Notes: generated from the sequence alone by a model not told the origin. A DNA stretch of 5,576 nt from Candidatus Rokuibacteriota bacterium (GCA_003221595.1 QHSM01000453.1:1-5576), one strand, 5' to 3'; shown: positions 1-5,576, numbered from the stretch's first letter. Program-made: numbers and translations.

Positions 1-534
1 CACGCCGTGGTGGCGGTGACCGAGGGGATCATGCGGATCCTGGACGAGGAAGAGCTCGAGGGCGTGCTGGCCCACGAGCTCTCGCACGTGAAGAACCGGG
101 ACGTCCTCATCTCGACCATTGCCGCGACGCTCGCCGGCGCCATCACGTATCTCGCCCACATGGCCCAGTGGGCCGCCATGTTCGGCGGGCGGAGCCGGGA
201 CGACGAAGAGGGCGGATCGAATCCGATCGCGATGATCCTGCTGGCCATCCTCGCCCCGATCGCGGCGCTGCTCGTCCAGATGGCCGTCTCCCGCTCGCGC
301 GAGTTTCAAGCCGACGCCACCGGGGCGCAGGTCGCTGGACGTTCCTGGGGGCTCGCGAAGGCGCTCGAGAAGCTCCAGATGGCGAACCAGGCCATGCCGA
401 TGGCCGACGCGACGCCGGCCACCGCGCACCTCTTCATCGTGAACCCGCTCAGCGGCGAGACGCTGATGCGGCTCTTCTCGACCCACCCTCCCCTGGAGGA
501 GCGGATCGCCCGGCTGCGCGCGATGCGGATCTAG
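1..534 (+). CDS. htpX: HtpX-like M48 family membrane zinc metalloprotease, 3' part (5' truncated by window edge)
   Basis: This is the C-terminal portion (177 codons) of an M48B-type protease; E. coli HtpX is about 290 residues, so the N-terminal membrane segments lie left of the window. The frame is open from base 1, and the GTG codons at 7 and 10 are internal. The zinc-binding HExxH motif reads HELSH at bases 73-87, inside the family-typical context LEGVLAHELSHVKNRD. The third zinc ligand is the Glu at 301-303 in SREFQADA. Two hydrophobic stretches follow the catalytic helix, at roughly bases 115-175 and 223-290, as expected for HtpX. The C-terminal LFSTHPPLEERI is also characteristic. HtpX acts in the inner membrane and degrades misfolded membrane proteins, often under envelope stress (family knowledge). 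All visible active-site residues are intact. The gene ends 7 bp before the stop of the convergent importer operon. Confidence 0.95.
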   Translation, partial: HAVVAVTEGIMRILDEEELEGVLAHELSHVKNRDVLISTIAATLAGAITYLAHMAQWAAMFGGRSRDDEEGGSNPIAMILLAILAPIAALLVQMAVSRSREFQADATGAQVAGRSWGLAKALEKLQMANQAMPMADATPATAHLFIVNPLSGETLMRLFSTHPPLEERIARLRAMRI

Positions 535-541
535 CCCGCGC

Positions 542-2278
542 TCAGCCTTTCTCGACGATGTAGATGTGCGGGAGCATGTCGACGTAGATGTTGCCGTCGA
601 CGACGGTCTCACCCAGCTTGTTCTTCTCCAGCCCCCGCACCGGCGGCTTGGCCGCGGCCCACCGGGCGACCCATGCCACCGGCACGTAGCCGCCGTCGGT
701 CTGCATGATCTCCTCGGCCTTCGCGTAGGCGGCGAGTCGCTTCTTGGGATCGCGCGTGTCGCGGCCCGCCTCGAGCTCGCGGTCGAAGGCGTCGTTGACC
801 CAGGCCTGGCGCCTGCCTTCGGTCTTCTTGCCGTAGAACGTGTCGAAGTACTCGTTGTGCGGGTCCGGGTAGTCCATGAACCAGCGGATCCACACGAACT
901 GGTAGTCGTTCTTCCAGAGGCCGGCGCGGAACACGCGCTGCTCCAGGATCTCCAGCTCCGTCTTCATGTTGAGGTGCTCGAGGAGGACGGCCTGCACGGC
1001 CTCGGCGAGCGGCTTGGAGCCGAGACCCTCCTCGCGCATCGTCAGCGTGATCTTCGGCCAGTGGCGGCCGCCCTCGTACATCGTGCCCTTGAGCTGCGCC
1101 ATCGCCGCCTTCGGATCGAAGCGCTGGACGTCGCGGATCTTCTTGTCGTCCACCGCCCCGGGAAAGCCCGGTGGAATCATGGCGTAGGCGGGAATGGCGA
1201 ACCCGTCGGCCACCTTCACCACGCTCTCGCGGTCGATCGCATGCCCGACGGCCCGGCGGACCTTCACGTTGTCGAACGGCGGCTTCGTCACCTGCGGGAT
1301 CAGATACCACGTACCCGGGAACGGGAAGCGGAACACCTGCTTCCCCGTGCGCGGGTCGTCGCGCAGGCGCTTGAGGTCGCCCGTCTGCAGGGGCGAGATC
1401 TCGAGCTCGTTGTTCTCGTACGGCAAGGCACCCGACTGCACCGGGACGATGGGAATCGTCACCTTGTCCAGCGTGACGTCCTTGGCGCCGAAGAAGTGCT
1501 TGTTCCGGCGCAGCACCATGACCCGGTTGTGCTCCCACGACTCGAGCACGAAGGGGCCGTTGCAGACGATGTTGGCGGCCTCTGTCCACTTGTCGCCGTG
1601 CTTCTCGACCGAGGGCCGGTGAGCCGGAAGCGCCGCGAGGTACGCCGAGAGCACCGGGAAGTAGCCGCGCGGCCCCTCCAGCGTGACCTCGAGCGTCCAG
1701 TCGTCCTTCGCGCGGACGCCAACCTGGGACGCGTCCGGCACCTTGCTCTTGTTGAACGGCTCGGCGCCCTTGATGTCGTAGAAGTAGCTCGAGTACGGGT
1801 TCTTGCTCGCGGGATCCATCTGGCGCTTCCACGACCACTCGAAATCGCGCGCCGTGCACGGCGAGCCGTCCGACCACTTCGAGTCCTGGCGGATCGTGAA
1901 GGTCCACACGGAGCCCTCGGCGTTGGACGTCACCTGGCTGGCCACGTGGGGGACGGGCTGGAAGTCGACGTTGAACTTCATCAGGCCGGCCCAGAGCGCG
2001 GGGACGCCCGAGCAGTACAGGTCCTTGTTGTAATCGTGGCTGGACGGATCGTTCTGCCACCAGCCGCCGCCGCCGATCCGCACGTGCTGATCGCGCGCCA
2101 GCTTCTCGCCGGGAGCCAGCTTGGGCGCCGCGGCGGCGGGCCGCGCGTTGAACCCCGCCGCGCCCATCGACGCGAGCCCGGCGGCGGCCCGCAAGAAATC
2201 GCGACGGCCGAAGCCCGCGGCGGCGAGCCGCGTCGCCAGAAGCTCCATCTGCGCGTCCGAGATGCGAGGAGGTCGCAT
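542..2278 (-). CDS. Peptide/nickel-type ABC transporter substrate-binding protein (SBP family 5) with Tat signal
   Basis: This 578-residue protein has the size and layout of a family 5 extracytoplasmic solute-binding protein (DppA/OppA-like). The N-terminus carries a twin-arginine signal: GRRDFLR at residues 24-30, a hydrophobic segment to about 44, and an Ala-rich cleavage region near 48-52. It would therefore be exported folded through Tat. Family hallmarks are VWTFTIRQDSKWSDGSP (124-140), typical of the N-terminal lobe, and the VRRAVGHAIDRE region (340-351). The Y-P-D-P motif at 470-473 resembles those of peptide binders. The ATG at 2278 is supported by AAGGAG (2287-2292) with 8 nt of spacing. 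The 23-residue n-region before the RR pair is long but normal for Tat substrates. The gene is last in the operon, 15 bp after the dppC-like gene. The substrate cannot be read from sequence; peptide is the default, but nickel, opines, sugars or other solutes are possible. Confidence 0.93.
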   Translation of the reverse strand: MRPPRISDAQMELLATRLAAAGFGRRDFLRAAAGLASMGAAGFNARPAAAAPKLAPGEKLARDQHVRIGGGGWWQNDPSSHDYNKDLYCSGVPALWAGLMKFNVDFQPVPHVASQVTSNAEGSVWTFTIRQDSKWSDGSPCTARDFEWSWKRQMDPASKNPYSSYFYDIKGAEPFNKSKVPDASQVGVRAKDDWTLEVTLEGPRGYFPVLSAYLAALPAHRPSVEKHGDKWTEAANIVCNGPFVLESWEHNRVMVLRRNKHFFGAKDVTLDKVTIPIVPVQSGALPYENNELEISPLQTGDLKRLRDDPRTGKQVFRFPFPGTWYLIPQVTKPPFDNVKVRRAVGHAIDRESVVKVADGFAIPAYAMIPPGFPGAVDDKKIRDVQRFDPKAAMAQLKGTMYEGGRHWPKITLTMREEGLGSKPLAEAVQAVLLEHLNMKTELEILEQRVFRAGLWKNDYQFVWIRWFMDYPDPHNEYFDTFYGKKTEGRRQAWVNDAFDRELEAGRDTRDPKKRLAAYAKAEEIMQTDGGYVPVAWVARWAAAKPPVRGLEKNKLGETVVDGNIYVDMLPHIYIVEKG

Positions 2279-2286
2279 GCCCGAGT

Positions 2287-2292
2287 CTCCTT
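2287..2292 (-). promoter_or_regulatory. Shine-Dalgarno of the solute-binding protein gene
   Basis: AAGGAG on the minus strand, 8 nt before the ATG at 2278. It lies in the 15-bp gap after the dppC-like stop codon (2294-2296), so the binding-protein gene has its own strong initiation site within the operon. The start codon just downstream can fold into a small hairpin (2262-2278). Confidence 0.8.
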
Positions 2293-2293
2293 G

Positions 2294-3271
2294 CTATTTC
2301 AGTTTGGGATCCAGCGCGTCGCGCACACCGTCGCCGAAGAACGTGAACGACAGCATGGTAACCGCGATGGCGATCGACGGAAACACGCAAAGATGCCAGT
2401 AGGACCGGATGTACTGCTGACCCTCGCCCACCATCTGGCCCCACGAGGGCGTCGGCGGGTTGATCCCGACGCCGATGAACGAGAGCGCCGCCTCCGTGAA
2501 GATCGCCTCCGGGATGCCGAACGTGACCGCGACCACGATGGGCGTGAGCGCGTTGGGCATGATGTGTCGCCCGAGCAGCCGGCCGAAGCCGGCGCCGAGG
2601 GCGCGCGCCCCGTCGACGTACTCCTTCTCCTTGATGGCCAGGACCTGCGCGCGCGTCTGGCGGGCGATCCCCACCCATCCGGTGAGGCCGATCGCGATGA
2701 AGATGTTGGTCAGCCCGGCGCCCAGCATCGACATGACCAGGATCACGAAGAGAAGGCGCGGGAACGCGTACATGACGTCCACGAAGCGCGTCAGGATCAG
2801 GTCGGTGCGGCCGCCCAGATAGCCCGACACCGCGCCGATCGGCACGCCGAGCAGCACGATGACCACCTGGGCGCCGAGCCCGACGAGCATCGACACCCGC
2901 GCGCCGTAGATCATCCGCGAGAGCAGGTCGCGACCGAGCTGGTCGGTTCCCAGGAGATAGGTGCGCGACGGCGTCTCGTTGAGACGGGCGAAGTTCGTCT
3001 TGGTGTAGGGCAGCGGCGCCAGGAAGTCGGCGAAGATCGCGATCAGGCAGAGCAGGACGATGACGCACCCGCCGGCCACCGCCAGCCGATTGCGCAGGAG
3101 CCGCCGCACGCCGTCGCGCCAGAGGCTCGACCCACGCGACCGCGACGCGCCGGGAGTATCCGCTTTCGAGCGCGGGCTTTGCCCGCGCAAGTCCTCCTGG
3201 GGGGAGGCATCGGAAGGGGGGCGAAGCCCCCCTCCGAGTTTAAAATCGGATGCGGGGGTCGAGGACGCCAT
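2294..3271 (-). CDS. ABC transporter permease, DppC/OppC-like (start uncertain)
   Basis: Second inner-membrane permease of the importer, pairing with the dppB-like subunit. From the outer ATG it has 325 residues. The conserved core begins near residue 50 (WRDGVRRLLRNRLA). It has the signature GTDQLGRDLLSR (108-119), the cytoplasmic EAA-type loop that docks on the ATPase (about 216-240, with DGARALGAGFG and HIMPNAL), NPPTPSWG (271-278), and the ending GDGVRDALDPKLK. About six membrane spans are visible: roughly 64-86, 124-150, 164-184, 186-205, 243-268 and 293-313. The start is doubtful. The ATG at 3271 lies inside the dppB-like gene (32-bp overlap), has no Shine-Dalgarno, and arises from dppB's Ile-Tyr-Gly codons. 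It adds a low-complexity extension encoded by a palindrome cluster. A TTG at 3190 would give a more typical 298 residues, but the perfect AGGAGG at 3193-3198 sits only 2 nt away. GTG at 3109 is a shorter alternative. Confidence 0.93.
   Translation of the reverse strand: MASSTPASDFKLGGGLRPPSDASPQEDLRGQSPRSKADTPGASRSRGSSLWRDGVRRLLRNRLAVAGGCVIVLLCLIAIFADFLAPLPYTKTNFARLNETPSRTYLLGTDQLGRDLLSRMIYGARVSMLVGLGAQVVIVLLGVPIGAVSGYLGGRTDLILTRFVDVMYAFPRLLFVILVMSMLGAGLTNIFIAIGLTGWVGIARQTRAQVLAIKEKEYVDGARALGAGFGRLLGRHIMPNALTPIVVAVTFGIPEAIFTEAALSFIGVGINPPTPSWGQMVGEGQQYIRSYWHLCVFPSIAIAVTMLSFTFFGDGVRDALDPKLK
3170..3236. repeat. Cluster of three tandem GC-rich palindromes at the dppB/dppC junction
   Basis: Three inverted repeats follow each other in 67 bp. 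The first is GCGCGGGC/GCCCGCGC (3170-3177 with 3181-3188), an 8-bp perfect stem with a TTT loop. The second is CCTCC/GGAGG (3193-3197 with 3203-3207). The third is CGGA-GGGGGGC paired with GCCCCCC-TCCG (3211-3222 with 3226-3236), an 11-bp stem with one bulged A at 3215 and a GAA loop. A weaker pair, TCCGA/TCGGA (3233-3237 with 3246-3250), brackets the dppB stop codon. There is no T-run, so a rho-independent terminator is unlikely. The layout resembles REP/RPE-type palindromic intergenic elements; whether it is repeated elsewhere in the genome cannot be seen from this window. Confidence 0.75.
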
Positions 3272-4166
3272 AGATGAGGTCGACGGCGAGGTTCATGACG
3301 GCCAGAAAGGCGCCGTAGGTCAGCACCACCGCCATGATCATCGGGTAATCGCGCCCTGTCATCGACAGGACGAAGAACCGCCCCATGCCCGGGACGCGAA
3401 AGATCGACTCGACGAAGAAGGATCCCGTACCGACCGCGGCGAACATCGGTCCCAGCAGCGTCACGACCGGAATGAACGCGTTCTTGAGGACGTGTTTGAA
3501 CACGACCGGCACCTCGCCGAGCCCCTTCGCGCGCGCGGTGAGCGTGTAGTCGGCGCGGATGACCTCGAGCATGCTGGCCCGGGTGAACCGGGCGATGATC
3601 CCCATCGGGGCGAGCGCCAGCGCCACCGTCGGCAACACCCAGTTCCGCGGCGACTCCCAGCCTCCGGTCGGGAAGAGCGGCACCACGAACGAGAACAGGA
3701 TGATCAGGAACACCGCGAGGACGAAGTTCGGCACCGCGACGCCGACGGTCGCCAGGCTCACCGACAGGTAATCCCAGCCCTTGTTCTGGTAGACCGCCGC
3801 GAGGATGCCGAGCATCAGGCCGCCCACGACGGCCAGCGCGAGCGCCATCGAGCCGAGCAGGAGCGAGACCGGAAACGTCTCGGCGAGGATCTCGCGGACG
3901 GTGCGCGTCTTGTACACGAAGGAGTTGCCGAAGTCGCCGCGCACGGCCTTGCTCACGAAGATCGCGAACTGCTCGTGCAGGGGCCGGTCCAGACCGTAGT
4001 ACTTGGCGAGGTTCCGCTGCGCCTCGGGCGACAGCGGGTTCGCGCCCTCCGCCACCGGATCGAGCGGGCTCCCCGGCGTCGCGTGCATCACCAGAAACGT
4101 GACCAGTGCCATGGCCAGGAGCGTCGGCGGTAACCACAGCACACGGGACAGCGCATAGTGGAGCAA
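3240..4166 (-). CDS. ABC transporter permease, DppB/OppB-like
   Basis: First gene of the importer operon, 308 residues, the usual length for this family. The N-terminus MLHYALSRVLWLPPTLLAM is the standard DppB opening and leads into the first membrane span (about 10-29). The periplasmic domain carries YYGLDRPLHEQF (56-67) and GDFGNSF (77-83). Further membrane spans lie near 98-124, 135-165, 178-196, 230-252 and 276-300. The EAA-type coupling loop is at about 206-234 (ARAKGLGEVPVVFKHVLKNA). The hallmark FVESIFRVPGMGRFF is at 251-265, and the protein ends in LDPRIRF. The start codon is TTG at 4166; it is supported by GGAGGA at 4172-4177 with 5 nt of spacing and by the fit to family N-termini. 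Transcription probably begins in the divergent region, about 60 nt upstream. No ATP-binding subunit gene follows the operon. Confidence 0.94.
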   Translation of the reverse strand: MLHYALSRVLWLPPTLLAMALVTFLVMHATPGSPLDPVAEGANPLSPEAQRNLAKYYGLDRPLHEQFAIFVSKAVRGDFGNSFVYKTRTVREILAETFPVSLLLGSMALALAVVGGLMLGILAAVYQNKGWDYLSVSLATVGVAVPNFVLAVFLIILFSFVVPLFPTGGWESPRNWVLPTVALALAPMGIIARFTRASMLEVIRADYTLTARAKGLGEVPVVFKHVLKNAFIPVVTLLGPMFAAVGTGSFFVESIFRVPGMGRFFVLSMTGRDYPMIMAVVLTYGAFLAVMNLAVDLIYGVLDPRIRF

Positions 4167-4171
4167 TCGCG

Positions 4172-4178
4172 TCCTCCC
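4172..4178 (-). promoter_or_regulatory. Shine-Dalgarno of the dppB-like gene, selecting a TTG start
   Basis: On the minus strand this reads GGGAGGA, five bases before TTG at 4166-4164. It is the best-placed ribosome site in the operon. It justifies the non-ATG start, which also matches the conserved length of the family's N-terminus. Confidence 0.8.
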
Positions 4179-4227
4179 GCTACCAGGTTATCGAGAGATG
4201 GCGTGACCGCAAAATAACGATGGTGTG

Positions 4228-4262
4228 GTTACTTACTATGGCAGGGCGGTCGCCCGAGTCAA
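4228..4262 (-). promoter_or_regulatory. Candidate sigma70-type promoter of the ABC importer operon
   Basis: On the minus strand, TTGACT (4262-4257) is followed after 16 bp by CATAGT (4240-4235). A TGC immediately before the -10 box gives an extended -10. The match is 5/6 at -35 and 4/6 at -10. The predicted start is near 4228, leaving a leader of about 62 nt before the TTG start of the dppB-like gene. The spacer holds a near-palindrome, GGGCG-GT-CGCCC on the + strand (4244-4255), which could be an operator. This is inferred from consensus matching only. Confidence 0.5.
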
Positions 4263-4274
4263 GCTGCCCGTTTC

Positions 4275-4310
4275 TTGACCGGCCCGGATGGCTCTGCGAC
4301 AATCGACGCT
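4275..4310 (+). promoter_or_regulatory. Candidate sigma70-type promoter of ccmAB, giving a near-leaderless mRNA
   Basis: TTGACC (4275-4280) is followed after exactly 17 bp by GACAAT (4298-4303), with TGC just upstream of the -10 box (extended -10). The match is 5/6 at -35 and 4/6 at -10. The expected transcription start is near 4310, only about 7 nt before the ccmA ATG at 4317. This fits the lack of a properly spaced Shine-Dalgarno there. The -35 box lies 12 bp from the -35 box of the opposing importer promoter, so the two polymerases could interfere or share a regulator. Confidence 0.55.
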
Positions 4311-4316
4311 CGAAGG

Positions 4317-5036
4317 ATGTCCGCCGACCCACTCATCCGAGTGACCGGTCTTCGCAAGACCTTCGGCAACCACCGCGTGCTGGACGGCGTCGACCTCGAC
4401 GTCCGCGCGGGCGAGGCCGTCGCGATGCTCGGCGCCAACGGGGCCGGCAAGACGACGCTCTTGAAGATTCTCGCTACGCTCGTGCGCCCCACGCGCGGCA
4501 CCGCCGCCGTCGCGGGACACGACTGCGCCCGGGACGCCGAGCGGGCTCGCCCGCACATCGGGCTCGTCGCGCACGGCTCGTACGTCTACGAGGACCTGAC
4601 CGCCCTCGAGAACCTGAAATTCTGGACCACGCTCGCGGGGCTCCGCCCGACGGCCGCCGCGCTCGCCGGGGCGCTCGCCCGCGTCGAGCTCGAGCGGGCC
4701 GCGGACGAGCGGGTCCGCACCTTCTCGGCGGGCATGAAGCGCCGCCTGTCCCTCGCGCGGTTCGTGCTGGCGCGGCCCAGCGTGCTGCTGCTCGACGAGC
4801 CGTTCGCCGGTCTCGACCAGCGCGCCAAGAAGTGGCTGGAGGAGCACCTGGCGTCCTTCAAGGCGGGCGGCGGCGCGATCCTGATGGCGACCCACAGCTT
4901 CGGCCGCGAGCTCGCGGCCGCCGATCGGCTCGCCATTCTCGCCGCCGGCTCCATCGCGCTCGACACGCCCCGAGGCTCCCGGTCGGCCGACGACGTGCAG
5001 CGACTCTACGTCCTGCACACGGAGGACGCGCCCTGA
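4317..5036 (+). CDS. ccmA: Heme exporter ATP-binding protein CcmA (cytochrome c maturation, System I)
   Basis: This 239-residue ABC ATPase energises the CcmABCD complex, which releases heme-loaded CcmE in the periplasm during cytochrome c maturation. Walker A is GANGAGKT at 39-46 and the signature motif is FSAGM at 136-140. Walker B is VLLLDEP at 156-162, with the D-loop AGLD at 164-167 and the H-loop His at 193. The Q-loop region reads LVAHGSYVYEDLT (83-95), with His where many ABC proteins have Gln. E. coli CcmA also has His there, as I recall. The assignment as CcmA rather than a generic ABC-2 ATPase rests on the adjoining ccmB. I chose the ATG at 4317. An in-frame TTG at 4275 would extend it by 14 residues, but that TTG is part of the likely -35 box and the extra residues look non-conserved. 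No spaced Shine-Dalgarno precedes the ATG; AAGG abuts it directly. Confidence 0.9.
   Translation: MSADPLIRVTGLRKTFGNHRVLDGVDLDVRAGEAVAMLGANGAGKTTLLKILATLVRPTRGTAAVAGHDCARDAERARPHIGLVAHGSYVYEDLTALENLKFWTTLAGLRPTAAALAGALARVELERAADERVRTFSAGMKRRLSLARFVLARPSVLLLDEPFAGLDQRAKKWLEEHLASFKAGGGAILMATHSFGRELAAADRLAILAAGSIALDTPRGSRSADDVQRLYVLHTEDAP
5021..5026 (+). promoter_or_regulatory. Shine-Dalgarno supporting a CTG start for ccmB
   Basis: GGAGGA lies inside the last codons of ccmA, 6 nt before the CTG at 5033-5035. This is ideal spacing for that codon. No ATG, GTG or TTG lies within reach of it in the ccmB frame, so the site favours CTG initiation. Confidence 0.65.
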
Positions 5037-5576
5037 GCTTCGCGCGGCGGGCGTTCATCGTGGTGTGGAAGGACCTCCTCGTCGAGCGGCGGTCGAAGGA
5101 GACGCTCAACGCCCTGTTCTTCTTCGCGCTCCTGCTCCTCTTCGTCTTCCAGTTCGCCGTCGGGCCCGACCGCGAGCGGCTGGCCGGAACGCTGCCCGGC
5201 CTGCTGTGGCTCGGCTTCATCCTGACCGGGCTGCTCGGGCTCGGCCGCACGTTCGTGGTCGAGCGCGAGAACGACTGCTGGGAAGCGCTGCGCCTGGCCC
5301 CGGGGGACAAATCCGCGATCTACGTCGGCAAGCTCGCCGGAAATCTCCTGCTGATGCTCGTGGTCGAGGCCATTCTGGTGGCGCTCTTCGGCGTCTTCTT
5401 CAACCTCGATCTCGCCGGCGTGCTGCCGGCGCTGGCCGTCGTCATCGGCCTGGGCACGGTCGCCTTCGCCGCCGTCGGCACGCTGTTCGCCGCGATGACC
5501 GCGCAGGTGCGCGCTCGCGAGCTCTTGTTTCCGGTGCTCCTCCTGCCCGTTCAGGCTCCGGTGCTGCTGGCGACCG
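5033..5576 (+). CDS. ccmB: Heme exporter membrane protein CcmB, 5' part (3' truncated by window edge)
   Basis: About 181 codons are visible of a protein usually near 220 residues. CcmB is the integral-membrane partner of CcmA in the System I heme/CcmE complex. The opening SFARRAFIVVWKDLLVERRS matches the usual amphipathic, cytoplasmic CcmB N-terminus, which precedes the first membrane span (about 24-43). Further spans lie near 53-70, 99-122 and 127-155. The conserved ERENDCWEALRLAP (77-90) and RARELLFPVLLLP (160-172) are CcmB-like. The likely start is CTG at 5033, overlapping the ccmA stop as CTGA and preceded by GGAGGA. No ATG, GTG or TTG occurs upstream in frame for at least 14 codons. The first standard candidates, GTG at 5060 and 5063, would delete conserved residues. 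The overlap implies translational coupling with ccmA. ccmC and later ccm genes would be expected beyond the window. Confidence 0.9.
   Translation, partial: MSFARRAFIVVWKDLLVERRSKETLNALFFFALLLLFVFQFAVGPDRERLAGTLPGLLWLGFILTGLLGLGRTFVVERENDCWEALRLAPGDKSAIYVGKLAGNLLLMLVVEAILVALFGVFFNLDLAGVLPALAVVIGLGTVAFAAVGTLFAAMTAQVRARELLFPVLLLPVQAPVLLAT

Noticed and set aside
513..546. Possible bidirectional terminator between htpX and the binding-protein gene (GCTG-CGCG paired with CGCG-CT-CAGC)
   Set aside because: Short stem with a 2-nt bulge and a 16-nt loop, no real T-run, and embedded in the coding ends of both genes. Too weak to annotate.
1147..1172. GC-rich inverted repeat (CCGGG/CCCGG) within the binding-protein gene
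   Set aside because: It encodes the conserved Pro-Gly-Phe-Pro-Gly stretch, and codon choice at high GC explains the symmetry.
2266..2279. AGGAGG plus ATG on the + strand, resembling a gene start at 2277
   Set aside because: The frame is short, lies antisense to the start of the binding-protein gene and its upstream permease, and encodes nothing recognisable.
566..3277. A 903-codon open frame on the + strand opposite the binding-protein and dppC-like genes
   Set aside because: Its translation is low-complexity (Arg/His/Asp/Val/Leu-rich) with no recognisable domain. It lies antisense to two well-conserved genes and is the usual by-product of high GC at third positions.
3043..4137. Long open frames on both strands overlapping the dppB-like gene (3043-4137 minus, 3060-4133 plus)
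   Set aside because: Both are frame shadows of the conserved permease, with Arg/Pro/Gly-rich or His/Asp/Arg-rich translations and no family features.
4186..4231. Two GGTTA direct repeats 41 bp apart in the leader of the importer operon
   Set aside because: Five-base repeats at this distance are expected by chance and the flanks do not match.

Overview
The window is GC-rich throughout, with tightly packed genes and almost no non-coding DNA. It looks like a chromosomal segment of a free-living, high-GC Gram-negative-type bacterium. The pairing of a Ccm (System I) cytochrome c maturation locus with a Tat-exported, oligopeptide-type solute-binding protein would suit soil or sediment lineages such as Methylomirabilota/Rokubacteria or deltaproteobacterial groups. 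That placement is a low-confidence inference; no rRNA or other marker gene is present.

Layout, left to right. (1) Positions 1-534, + strand: the 3' part of an HtpX-type M48 membrane zinc metalloprotease, cut by the window edge. (2) Positions 542-4166, - strand: a three-gene ABC importer operon of the peptide/nickel/opine family, transcribed dppB-like permease -> dppC-like permease -> Tat-signal solute-binding protein. It converges on htpX with a 7-bp gap. No ATPase gene accompanies it in the window. (3) Positions 4167-4316: a 150-bp divergent intergenic region, the only real regulatory space here, with a plausible sigma70-type promoter facing each way. (4) Positions 4317-5576, + strand: ccmA (heme exporter ATPase) followed by ccmB (membrane subunit, cut by the right edge), the start of a cytochrome c maturation operon.

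The importer genes would form a binding protein plus two inner-membrane permeases bringing peptides or a similar solute into the cytoplasm, and would need nucleotide-binding subunits encoded elsewhere. CcmA and CcmB form the ATPase/membrane core that, with CcmC and CcmD, moves heme onto the periplasmic chaperone CcmE.

The least ordinary features are: a cluster of three tandem GC-rich palindromes at the dppB/dppC junction (3170-3236) that makes the dppC start ambiguous and is translated if the upstream ATG is used; a candidate CTG start for ccmB overlapping the ccmA stop; a ccmA promoter placed so close to the ATG that the mRNA should be nearly leaderless; and a small hairpin that encloses the start codon of the binding-protein gene and exposes an anti-Shine-Dalgarno loop. 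I see no CRISPR array, transposon, tRNA or rRNA. I do not see a convincing novel multi-gene system; the protein families are all known ones.
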